A stretch of 27,675 nucleotides of DNA from a virus: positions 1 through 27,675 of IMG/VR virus record IMGVR_UViG_3300031759_001713; one strand, given 5' to 3'. Below are positions 15,093 to 23,512 of this stretch, piece after piece. Position numbers and translations under genes: made by a program. Position 1 is the first letter of the stretch. Each line of letters opens with the position of its first letter. The notes under the pieces were generated by a model. It had not been told where the DNA came from and searched no databases. It was given only the letters and a program-made list of their open reading frames with translations.

Positions 15093-15980
15093 ATGACTGT
15101 AAGCACATTTGAATTTGAGAAGTTTAAAGATGGCATGGATGAGAGGTTTCGCTCTCATGGAATGAGAATAGCTTCTCTAGATTCTCTTTTTCAGGCCAAC
15201 AGCAAGAATGAAGAAAAACTTCAGGAACACAGTAAAATTCACGCCAAACTCCAATCAGATCTTTCAGATGAAGCAAATAAGAGATCTCAGGTAAGCAAAT
15301 CGATAGATGAATTGAAAGAGGAACATCATAGAGTTTTTATCTCTCTTTCAGACGGGCTTTCCAAAGTAATGAAGTCTCAGTCCTCTTTGGGAGATATTCT
15401 CTCTGGAATGCAAAAGATTCAAAGTGACCATGTGTCTAAACTATTTTCTGTATCTTCTCATTCTGATGATATTGCATCTCTTAAGTCATCTAATGAAGTT
15501 CAAAAAAATGTAATTGACCAACATAAGAAAGTCATTTTTGATCAAATGGAAGGGCATATTTCTTACATAAAAGAACTTTTTTCTTCTCTCAAGGATCTGA
15601 AAGATTTAGTTCAGTCGTTTGCCTCTGTAGATCATGAAGCAATAAGAAAGAAAGATAAAGAAGCAATGACCGATTACATAGAAAATGTATCCAAACTTCT
15701 TAAGGATGCAATATCTCATCATGAAAAGTTTGTGGGTTCTTCTCTTGAAGATATGCGTAGATCCATGAAGGAATCGCTTTCCAATATCAAAGTTCCTTCT
15801 TCTCAAGATTTGGACAATGCCTCAAAAGCAGCTCAAGTTCTATCAACGCAGCAGAATATAATCCTAGACTCCAAAAATGCCATCTTGAGAAGTACCAATA
15901 ACGAAATGAAGATCGCTACCCTTGAGAAGAAGGTAGAAAAATTATTGCTTCTAACGGCAAGGTTAGAACTTTCACAGTGA
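15093..15980 (+). CDS. Coiled-coil protein, putative fibre-associated
   Basis: A 295-residue (from ATG 15093) hydrophilic protein predicted by eye to be almost all alpha-helical coiled coil, with recurring Leu/Ile/Val at heptad spacing and many Lys, Ser, Glu and His residues (HGMRIASLDSLFQANSKNEE; EKKVEKLLLLTARLELSQ at the end). GGTGG lies 8 nt before this ATG. An ATG at 15078 in the same frame, overlapping the preceding gene, is an alternative start. It contrasts with the low-charge beta fibres on both sides and may be a trimeric stalk, a connecting rod or an assembly factor. Not assigned to a family. Confidence 0.55.
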   Translation: MTVSTFEFEKFKDGMDERFRSHGMRIASLDSLFQANSKNEEKLQEHSKIHAKLQSDLSDEANKRSQVSKSIDELKEEHHRVFISLSDGLSKVMKSQSSLGDILSGMQKIQSDHVSKLFSVSSHSDDIASLKSSNEVQKNVIDQHKKVIFDQMEGHISYIKELFSSLKDLKDLVQSFASVDHEAIRKKDKEAMTDYIENVSKLLKDAISHHEKFVGSSLEDMRRSMKESLSNIKVPSSQDLDNASKAAQVLSTQQNIILDSKNAILRSTNNEMKIATLEKKVEKLLLLTARLELSQ

Positions 15981-15987
15981 GGGGAAA

Positions 15988-18750
15988 GTGTCACAAGCAG
16001 GCCCGCTAAGTGGAACAGGTGGCTCTTTACCTCCAGATGTAGCAACTTCTTATGTAACTGATTCAGGAACGGCTGTTCCTGCTTTAAATGTTCTCAATAT
16101 CAATGGTGGCGCTGACATCACCACTTCCGGCTCTGGTGATACAGTTTTGATTACCTTTACTGGGGCTGCCTCAGGGGTTTCCAGCATAAATGCTACATCT
16201 CCTTTAACCGCTAACGGAGTATCTGGCACACCAGAAACAGGAACCGTAACCATTGCTATTTCAGGTAGCACCGGAGTTTCTTCTGTTACGGGTACAGCCA
16301 ATCAGATTACCGCTTCTCCTACTACAGGGGCTGTTACCTTAAGCACCCCTGTCACCTTCATAGCTCCAGGGACAATAACAGCTACCACATCAACTACAAG
16401 CCCTTCTTTTATCACTGAAGGAACCTCATCTGGAAATGTAACGATAGAGTCAGCTTCTGGCACATATAACTTCATTCTTCCTACGACTTCAGGAACCAGC
16501 GGATATTTTCTTACCTCTGCGGCAGGAGGGACTCTAACCTGGACAGAACCTGGAAGTGGCGATATCTCGATCACAGGTGATACAGGAGGGGCGTTAACCT
16601 CTAATAGTTTTACATTCACAGCTAGCGGCATTGGATTATCATTTGGAGGTTCAGGAAGCACAGAAACCCTATCAGGAACTCTCAAATTGGCCAATGGGGG
16701 TACATCGGCAAGTCTTTCGGCTTCAGATGGTGGAATTTTCTACAGTACTGCTTCAGCAGGCGCTATCCTTGCTGGGACAGCCACGGCTAACCAAGCGTTG
16801 CTTTCTGGGTCTTCGACAACGCCTGCCTGGAGTACTGCAACATATCCAGCAACCACCACGATAAATCAAATACTTTATTCATCTTCAAATAACGTGATTG
16901 CTGGAGTTACAGCAGGAAATTATGGAGTTTTAATCTCTTCGTCATCGGGAGTTCCTTCCTGGCTAGCTAACGGGACGACAGGTCAATTATTAACCGCAAC
17001 AACTTCAGGAACGCCTTCCTGGGAAAACCAAGCAGCTAGCTCTATCACCATCACTGGGGATATTGGAGGGAGTCTTACAGGAAACAGCTTCACCTTTACT
17101 GCCAGTGGTATAGGCCTTTCATTCGGGGGATCGGGATCAACAGAAACCCTATCAGGAACTCTCAAATTAGCCAACGGAGGAACTAATGCAGGTCTAACGG
17201 CCTCTAATGGAGGTATCTTTTATAGCACAGCATCGGCAGGAGCTATCCTCGCAGGCACATCCACCGCTAATCAAGTAATTTTGTCAGGATCATCTACTAC
17301 CCCCACTTGGTCTACTGCAACTTATCCATCTACTACTACAGCGAATCAGATATTATATAGCTCATCTACGAATACTGTTTCAGGATTGATCACGGCTGCA
17401 AGTGGAGTCCTTGTCACCAGCGCAGGGAGCGTGCCTTCTATAAGCTCTACATTGCCTTCTGGATTAACAACTACGCAGTTGACAATAAGCGGAACTCCTA
17501 GCGCAAACAACGACGCGACTAACGTTCTATATGTTCAAAATGCTTTAGCTACCGTAAATCCATCTACTTCTGTTTATGCGGCGACAATAGTAAATATTCC
17601 TGGTACGTATACCTCTGTTGGAAGTGGCATAGGAGATACTTTTTTAACCACAGCAACAGGAACATTTACTCTAGATGGGACAACACCGCCTCTCTTATCC
17701 AGGATTCTGTTCAAGAATCAAACCACAACTTTTCAAAATGGCGTCTATAATCTCACAACAAATGGTACTGGAATAACCGGATCTCTTTTTACGAGATCAC
17801 TAGATTACGATCAGCCCAGCGATATCAATTCTACAGGTGTTATAGCTGTGGTGAATGGAACTGTTAATCAACTTACTGGGTGGCTTTTAAATGTCACTGT
17901 CGTAACTGTGGGGGTGAGCCCAATTACGTATGTTCAATATAACGCTGCTCCGATAACCACAACCCAATATGATGTTCTGGTTGGAGGAGCTTCGAATACT
18001 GTGGTTTCGGTAGGTCCTGGAAGTGCAGGCCAGGCACTTCTTAGTGGAGGAAACGCTGCAAATCCTGCATATTCAACTCCAACGTATCCAAGTGCCAGCG
18101 GAAGCGCTGGAACTATTCTTAGATCAGACGGAACAAACAACGTCTATACGACAGCTACTTTTCCAAACACGACGACAATAAATCAACTACTCTATTCTTC
18201 TTCGGCAAATACTATTGCGGGATTATCGACAGCCAATCAAGGTGTTCTCACCACAGGAACTGGAGGGGTGCCAGTTATTACTGCACTAGCTACAAATGGG
18301 CAGTTAATTATCGGATCTACCGCCGGGGCTCCTGCTGCTGCGACTCTAACAGCCGGACTTGGAGTCTCGATTGCTAATGGAAGCAACAGTATAACAATAG
18401 CCAGCACAGGAGGGGGATTCAACTGGACAGATGCGACAAATGCTTCCTATACAGTGTCTGCTCAGAATGGATATATTGCTGATCGGTCATCTCTCGTAAC
18501 CTTTACTCTTCCGACGAATAATGCTCTGGGGGATACTATTAATATTGTTGGAAAGGGGAGCGGCGGATGGACAATTGTCTACACGACAGGACAATTCATC
18601 CAGTTCGGATCTAGCGCCACAACCACTACAACAGGAAATTTGGCCTCTTCGAATCAGTTCGATTGTTGTGAGTTGGTTTGCACAACAGCAAGCGCAAGCG
18701 CCCCTATTTTTTCAGTAGTTACAAGTATCGGAAACTTACAGGTAACTTAA
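15988..18750 (+). CDS. Large modular tail fibre protein
   Basis: A 920-residue low-charge protein starting at GTG 15988, preceded by GAGGGGA. The first 60 residues (SQAGPLSGTGGSLPPDVATS then YVTDSGTAVPALNVLNINGG) form an N-terminal module widespread in phage fibre proteins. Residues 190-330 and 352-490 are copies of one module, and the element YPxTTTxNQxLYSSSxN recurs three times. Around residue 560-645 a globular insert (NGVYNLTTNGTGITGSLFTR) interrupts the repeats. The C-terminal 110 residues (FNWTDATNASYTVSAQNGYI, then TFTLPTNNALGDTINIVGKG) are related to the N-terminal module of the three RCC1 proteins downstream. Its TAA overlaps the next ATG. Receptor-binding fibre is the likely role. 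Confidence 0.7.
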   Translation: MSQAGPLSGTGGSLPPDVATSYVTDSGTAVPALNVLNINGGADITTSGSGDTVLITFTGAASGVSSINATSPLTANGVSGTPETGTVTIAISGSTGVSSVTGTANQITASPTTGAVTLSTPVTFIAPGTITATTSTTSPSFITEGTSSGNVTIESASGTYNFILPTTSGTSGYFLTSAAGGTLTWTEPGSGDISITGDTGGALTSNSFTFTASGIGLSFGGSGSTETLSGTLKLANGGTSASLSASDGGIFYSTASAGAILAGTATANQALLSGSSTTPAWSTATYPATTTINQILYSSSNNVIAGVTAGNYGVLISSSSGVPSWLANGTTGQLLTATTSGTPSWENQAASSITITGDIGGSLTGNSFTFTASGIGLSFGGSGSTETLSGTLKLANGGTNAGLTASNGGIFYSTASAGAILAGTSTANQVILSGSSTTPTWSTATYPSTTTANQILYSSSTNTVSGLITAASGVLVTSAGSVPSISSTLPSGLTTTQLTISGTPSANNDATNVLYVQNALATVNPSTSVYAATIVNIPGTYTSVGSGIGDTFLTTATGTFTLDGTTPPLLSRILFKNQTTTFQNGVYNLTTNGTGITGSLFTRSLDYDQPSDINSTGVIAVVNGTVNQLTGWLLNVTVVTVGVSPITYVQYNAAPITTTQYDVLVGGASNTVVSVGPGSAGQALLSGGNAANPAYSTPTYPSASGSAGTILRSDGTNNVYTTATFPNTTTINQLLYSSSANTIAGLSTANQGVLTTGTGGVPVITALATNGQLIIGSTAGAPAAATLTAGLGVSIANGSNSITIASTGGGFNWTDATNASYTVSAQNGYIADRSSLVTFTLPTNNALGDTINIVGKGSGGWTIVYTTGQFIQFGSSATTTTTGNLASSNQFDCCELVCTTASASAPIFSVVTSIGNLQVT
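16564..17450 (+). repeat. 480-nt tandem module in the 920-residue fibre
   Basis: Modules beginning near 16564 and 17044 repeat with an offset of 480 nt. A stretch of 29 nt at 16660-16688 is identical to 17140-17168 while flanking sequence differs at many third positions, which suggests local gene conversion or selection on that segment. Both modules encode TASGIGLSFGGSGSTETL. Confidence 0.65.
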
Positions 18751-20324
18751 TGACTTATAATAATTCAGCAAATTACCAGGTCAGCCAATACGATGTGGTC
18801 ACAGGAGGTGCCAATAATCTTCTGAATAACGTGCCTTCGGCAGCTAGCGGAACTGTTCTTACTTCGAACGGAGTCTCCGCCCAGCCTTCTTTTCAATCTG
18901 TTTCTTCTGGGGCTTTTCCGTGGTCTGTGGTTAGTGCAACGAGTCAGACTTGCGTTGTGAATAATGGCTACATTTCTTCCAATGCGTCTCAAGTGAATAT
19001 GTATCTCCCATCAACAGCAGCAGTAGGCAATGAACAGAAATTCGTTAACATTGGAACAGGATTTATAGTACAGCCAGCTTATGGACAAACACTAAGCTTT
19101 TTATCTCAGACAGCTACATATCCAAGTAATCTACAAACGAATGCATCTCAAGCAGCCATGGATATAGTTTGCGTCAATGCAAGCACAAGTTGGAATGTCA
19201 TCAATAACGAAGGAACATTTACGCAAGGAATTATAACTTCAGCCTTGAGTGGATGTTTTTCTTCGGTAGATTTTATGTATATTAAGGCAAATGGAACCGC
19301 TTGGGGTTGTGGTCAAAATTCTTATGGAGAATTGGGGAACCAGAATGAAACATCTTATTCTTCCCCGATCGCCACTGTAGGGGGGAATAGTTACATTCAG
19401 GTTGTAACTGCTAATAATACTACGATGGCTTTGCGAGGAGATGGAACTGCCTGGGCTTGGGGAAACAACGGAATTGGACAAATAGGAAATTTAACAACCA
19501 CAAGTTATTCATCACCAGTATCAGTCATTGGTGGGTTCTCTTTTATTCAGATCGACACTGCCGGAAACAACACGGTTAGTTTAAGCGCGGGACTTACTAA
19601 CACTGGAACAATGTTCACATGGGGAAATGGAGGAGATGGACAGATCGGAAATCAGACGACAAATAGCTATTCATCACCAGTATCTGTCGTTGGCAATCAT
19701 TCCTTTGTCCAAATTTCTTTAGGGACTAATTTTGCATATGGCCTAAAAGCGACGGGGGATATTTGGGGATGGGGATTAAATACTTTTGGTAATATCGGAA
19801 ACAACACAACCAATTCCTATTCATCTCCTGTAAGTGTCGTGGGAAACCATTCTTTTATTCAGATTTCCGCAGGAAAAAGCAGCATTTTGGCATTGAAAGT
19901 AGATGGGTCTTGTTGGTTTTGGGGGGATAATTCATTTGGATGCGCTGGTAATCAGACAAACAATACCAGTTATTCTTCGCCGATTAGCGTTGTAGGGGCT
20001 CATTCCTTTATTCAGATAGCTAGCGGCGGGCATTCTTCTTGCTATGGTCTAAAAGCGACCGGAGATGTCTGGGCATGGGGAGATAATGCCTCGGGACAAT
20101 TAGCGCAAAATAATACAACGTCCTATTCCAGTCCTGTTAGCGTTATAGGAAACTTTAGTTTTGTAAAAATAGCAAGGAATGGTCAAGACGTGACAATCTC
20201 TTCAATGGGAGGATGGCTTTCGAATGGTCAATTATATGCATGGGGAGCAAACACCTATGGAGAATTGGGCAACAACACAATTACTAATTTTTCATCGCCA
20301 ATTTTGATTTTAAACACTCCTTAA
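18750..20324 (+). CDS. RCC1-repeat fibre protein, copy 1
   Basis: A 524-residue protein. The ATG overlaps the preceding TAA. Residues 1-50 (YNNSANYQVSQYDVVTGGAN) and 50-150 (CVVNNGYISSN, VNMYLPSTAA, then GQTLSFLSQTATYPSNLQT) form a fibre module shared with the 920-residue protein's C-terminus. From about 165 to the end are seven RCC1 repeats, each with a Gly-x-x-Trp-x-Trp-Gly-x-Asn type core (GTAWAWGNN, GDIWGWGLN, GSCWFWGDN, GDVWAWGDN and variants), GQLG-like turns and an SYSSPVSVVG connector. RCC1 repeats form seven-bladed beta-propellers used for protein or ligand binding. Here a distal receptor-binding domain is the best inference. Confidence 0.8.
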   Translation: MTYNNSANYQVSQYDVVTGGANNLLNNVPSAASGTVLTSNGVSAQPSFQSVSSGAFPWSVVSATSQTCVVNNGYISSNASQVNMYLPSTAAVGNEQKFVNIGTGFIVQPAYGQTLSFLSQTATYPSNLQTNASQAAMDIVCVNASTSWNVINNEGTFTQGIITSALSGCFSSVDFMYIKANGTAWGCGQNSYGELGNQNETSYSSPIATVGGNSYIQVVTANNTTMALRGDGTAWAWGNNGIGQIGNLTTTSYSSPVSVIGGFSFIQIDTAGNNTVSLSAGLTNTGTMFTWGNGGDGQIGNQTTNSYSSPVSVVGNHSFVQISLGTNFAYGLKATGDIWGWGLNTFGNIGNNTTNSYSSPVSVVGNHSFIQISAGKSSILALKVDGSCWFWGDNSFGCAGNQTNNTSYSSPISVVGAHSFIQIASGGHSSCYGLKATGDVWAWGDNASGQLAQNNTTSYSSPVSVIGNFSFVKIARNGQDVTISSMGGWLSNGQLYAWGANTYGELGNNTITNFSSPILILNTP

Positions 20325-20331
20325 GGAAGTT

Positions 20332-21909
20332 ATGGCAGGATACAACAACTCAGCGAATTATCAGGTAAGCCAGTACAATTTGATTACTGGAGGAACCAAT
20401 AATCTCCCGAATAATGTTGCTCCTGGAGTCAGCGGCACTCTACTCACATCAAATGGAGTGTCATCGCAATCGTCTTATCAATCATTTTCATCAGAAACAT
20501 TTCCATGGTCTGTCGTGAGTGGAACGAGTCAAACCTGTGTTATAAATAATGGGTATATCGCTTCCAATGCAGCCCAAGTAAATATGTATCTTCCCTCTAC
20601 AGCAGCATTTGGGAGCGAGGAAAAATTCACGAATATAAATGCTGGATTCAATGTCGTTCCAGCCCCAGGACAAACGGTAAGATTTCTAGCTCAATCAGCT
20701 ACTTACCCAAGCTATTTTCAAACCACGGTTGCCAATGCAGCCCTGGACATCATTTGTACCAACGCAAACACCTCATGGAATGTTGTTAATAACGAGGGGA
20801 CATTTACGAATGGCGTGATTACTTCGGCTTTAAGTGCTTGTTTTACTGGAAATGACCTTCTCTATTTAAAAGCGGGCGGTCAATCTTGGGGAACAGGATT
20901 TAACGGATCAGGAGAGCTTGGAAATGATACTCGAACCGTTTATTCTTCTCCTATTTCAACAGTAGGTGGAAATAGTTACATTCAAATTTATTCAGCACAA
21001 AATGCCACATTAGCTCTTAGAATAGATGGTTCTTGCTGGTCTTGGGGAAATAACACTTCTGGACAGCTTGGAAATAATTCAACTACAAGCTATTCATCAC
21101 CAATATCCGTAGTAGGAGCATTTTCTTTTATTAAAATTCAAATATCCGGACAAACCGTTACTCAGCTAGGTATGTCAGCAGGACTTCTTGCCACTGGAGC
21201 TGTTTGGATGTGGGGAGTGAATAATTATGGGAATTTAGGAAATGACACCTTAACAAACTATTCATCACCTATATCCGTTGTCGGTAATCATAGTTTTGTT
21301 CAAATTTCACTTGGTGCTTTGTCTTCTTATGGTTTAAAAGCAGACGGTTCTTGCTGGGCTTGGGGAGCAGGAGCAAATGGTGCTGTCGGTAACAACACCA
21401 CCAACTCATATTCTTCTCCTATATCAGTCATTGGAGCGCATTCATTTATCCAAATCTCAGCCGGAAATCAATGTGCTTGCGGCCTAAAAATAGATGGTTC
21501 TTGCTGGTCTTGGGGATATAATTCACAGGGACAGCTTGGCACACAAAATGGGACGAGCTATTCAAGTCCCGTGTCTGTTGTGGGTGCTCATAGTTTTATT
21601 CAGCTTCAATCAGGAGGAACAGGTAGTTGTTATGGACTTAAGGCAAACGGCCAAATTTGGTGTTGGGGAAATAATTCTTCGGGTCAGCTAGCACAGCAAA
21701 ATACAACAAATTACTCGAGTCCTGTAAGCGTCGTTGGTGGGTTTAGTTTTGTAAATCTCGCAGCAAATGGAATAGATAATGAAACATCGTCTATGGGAGC
21801 TTGGATATCAAATGGACAACTTTGGGCCTGGGGATATAATTTTGGCGTATTAGGAAACAATTCAACAACGAACACTTCTTCTCCAGTTTTAGTCCTAAAT
21901 ACCCCTTAA
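20332..21909 (+). CDS. RCC1-repeat fibre protein, copy 2
   Basis: A 525-residue paralogue of its upstream neighbour, starting 7 nt after its stop; the ribosome site AAGGA overlaps the preceding stop codon. The N-terminal module is again YNNSANYQVSQYNLITGG followed by CVINNGYIASN and QVNMYLPSTAAFG. Seven RCC1 blades follow, with cores GQSWGTGFN, GSCWSWGNN, GAVWMWGVN, GSCWAWGAG, GSCWSWGYN, GQIWCWGNN and GQLWAWGYN. Conserved scaffold residues (Trp, Gly, SSP, HSFIQI) contrast with variation in the turns between blades, the surface that would contact a ligand. No other domain is seen. Confidence 0.8.
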   Translation: MAGYNNSANYQVSQYNLITGGTNNLPNNVAPGVSGTLLTSNGVSSQSSYQSFSSETFPWSVVSGTSQTCVINNGYIASNAAQVNMYLPSTAAFGSEEKFTNINAGFNVVPAPGQTVRFLAQSATYPSYFQTTVANAALDIICTNANTSWNVVNNEGTFTNGVITSALSACFTGNDLLYLKAGGQSWGTGFNGSGELGNDTRTVYSSPISTVGGNSYIQIYSAQNATLALRIDGSCWSWGNNTSGQLGNNSTTSYSSPISVVGAFSFIKIQISGQTVTQLGMSAGLLATGAVWMWGVNNYGNLGNDTLTNYSSPISVVGNHSFVQISLGALSSYGLKADGSCWAWGAGANGAVGNNTTNSYSSPISVIGAHSFIQISAGNQCACGLKIDGSCWSWGYNSQGQLGTQNGTSYSSPVSVVGAHSFIQLQSGGTGSCYGLKANGQIWCWGNNSSGQLAQQNTTNYSSPVSVVGGFSFVNLAANGIDNETSSMGAWISNGQLWAWGYNFGVLGNNSTTNTSSPVLVLNTP

Positions 21910-21916
21910 GGAAAAT

Positions 21917-23500
21917 ATGGCTGGTTACAACAATGACCTCGATTATACTCTAAGTCAATATGCCATTCTCACAGGTGGTGCAAATAACACTCTAAATAAT
22001 GTTCTCCCTGGAGTATCAGGGACGGTCTTAACTTCTAATGGCGTGTCCGCTCAACCTTCTTTTCAATCTGCTCCATCAGGAAATTTTTCATGGAACTCAA
22101 CCTCAGCAAGCAGCCAATCTTGTCTCGTGAACAATGGATATGCAACTACAGGTTCTTCTCAACAGAATATGTATTTACCCGGAACAGCAGCTATTGGGGG
22201 TGAGATCAAGCTTTCTAATATCGGATCTGGGTATGTAATACAGCCTCCCTATGGACAAACCGTAAATCTACTTTCTCAAACAGCCACCTATCCAAGCAAT
22301 TTACAAACAACAACAGCCAATGCGGCCGCAGATCTTGTCTGTACCAATGCGAATACTTCTTGGACTGTCGTCAATAATGAAGGAAGTTACACACAAGGGA
22401 TTGTAACCTCTGCTCTTAGCGGGTCGTTTTCTTTCGCTGATTTTGTTTACATAAAAGCGAATGGAACCGCTTGGGGATGTGGACAAAACGCTCAAGGAGA
22501 ATTGGGCAACCAGACGGTCACTAGCTATTCATCTCCTATAGCTACCGTTGCTGGACAGAGTTACATCCAAATTTCTATTGCCAACAACACTACAATAGCA
22601 CTTCGTGGGGACGGAACCGCATGGTCTTGGGGTTACAACGGTCAAGGACAAATCGGCAATAACTCCACAACATCTTACAGTAGCCCTGTAAGTGTCGTTG
22701 GTGGGTTTTCTTTCATCCAGATTCAGACGGCTGGAAACGCAACCGTTCCTAATGGTTTTAGTGCGGGATTAACCTCTCTGGGAACCCTTTGGATGTGGGG
22801 AACAAATGGAGATGGGAATTTAGGCACACTGAACCACACGAGTTACAGCAGTCCGGTATCCGTCGTTGGTAATCATAGCTTTGTCCAGTTTTCTCTAGGC
22901 CCAACGTATGCTTACGGCTTAAAAGCCACAGGTGATATTTGGTCATGGGGATTTAACTCAGCGGGACAACTGGGCACTCAGACCACTACATCTTATTCGA
23001 GTCCTGTGTCAGTTGTCGGGAATCATAGTTTTATCCAAGTAGCTGCTGGAAAAACATATTTTTTAGCTCTTAAAATTGACGGTTCTTGCTGGGGATGTGG
23101 TTTAAATAGTGCAGGACAAATCGGCACTCAATCAACGACTGCATCTTATTCCAGTCCTGTGAGCGTTGTCGGGGGTCACAGTTTCATTCAAATCGCTTGT
23201 GGAGGATTTGGAACTTCATATGGCCTAAAAGCCAATGGCCAGATTTGGTCTTGGGGGATGAACCCTTCGGGACAAATCGGCAATAATACAACTACGAGTT
23301 ACAGTAGTCCTGTATCCGTAGTTGGGGGGTTCGCTTTTGCTAACCTAGTCACTTGTAGCCAAGATACCGAAGGACAGTCGATGGGAGCTTGGTTGACAAA
23401 TGGTCAGATTTGGTCATGGGGACTCAACAATTACGGTCAACTTGGCAATAATACAACAACAAGCTATTCTTCCCCCGTTCTAATTCTCAATACACCATGA
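21917..23500 (+). CDS. RCC1-repeat fibre protein, copy 3
   Basis: A 527-residue third paralogue, again 7 nt after the previous stop with AAGGA upstream. The N-terminal module has diverged slightly (YNNDLDYTLSQYAILTGGAN). Seven blades carry cores GTAWGCGQN, GTAWSWGYN, GTLWMWGTN, GDIWSWGFN, GSCWGCGLN, GQIWSWGMN and GQIWSWGLN. The first blade is closer to copy 1 than to copy 2 (GTAWGCGQN in both), while the N-terminal glycine start MAGYNN is shared with copy 2, hinting at recombination between copies. The last residues LILNTP are common to all three. Probably part of the same appendage set. Confidence 0.8.
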   Translation: MAGYNNDLDYTLSQYAILTGGANNTLNNVLPGVSGTVLTSNGVSAQPSFQSAPSGNFSWNSTSASSQSCLVNNGYATTGSSQQNMYLPGTAAIGGEIKLSNIGSGYVIQPPYGQTVNLLSQTATYPSNLQTTTANAAADLVCTNANTSWTVVNNEGSYTQGIVTSALSGSFSFADFVYIKANGTAWGCGQNAQGELGNQTVTSYSSPIATVAGQSYIQISIANNTTIALRGDGTAWSWGYNGQGQIGNNSTTSYSSPVSVVGGFSFIQIQTAGNATVPNGFSAGLTSLGTLWMWGTNGDGNLGTLNHTSYSSPVSVVGNHSFVQFSLGPTYAYGLKATGDIWSWGFNSAGQLGTQTTTSYSSPVSVVGNHSFIQVAAGKTYFLALKIDGSCWGCGLNSAGQIGTQSTTASYSSPVSVVGGHSFIQIACGGFGTSYGLKANGQIWSWGMNPSGQIGNNTTTSYSSPVSVVGGFAFANLVTCSQDTEGQSMGAWLTNGQIWSWGLNNYGQLGNNTTTSYSSPVLILNTP

Positions 23501-23512
23501 CCTGGAGATTTA

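Noticed and set aside
16050-17174. Minus-strand frames across the 920-residue fibre
   Set aside because: Same compositional effect; two of them even repeat the same sequence because the underlying module is duplicated.
16564-17450. CRISPR-like repeats
   Set aside because: The repeats are coding modules of a fibre gene with a 480-nt period, not short repeats with spacers.
18678-18749. Upstream extension of the first RCC1 gene
   Set aside because: It would overlap the fibre gene in another frame; the ATG overlapping the stop at 18750 begins the motif shared with the other two copies.
18750-23500. Diversity-generating retroelement acting on the RCC1 genes
   Set aside because: No reverse transcriptase gene or template repeat is visible here, and differences among copies are spread over whole genes and not limited to adenine positions near the 3' ends.
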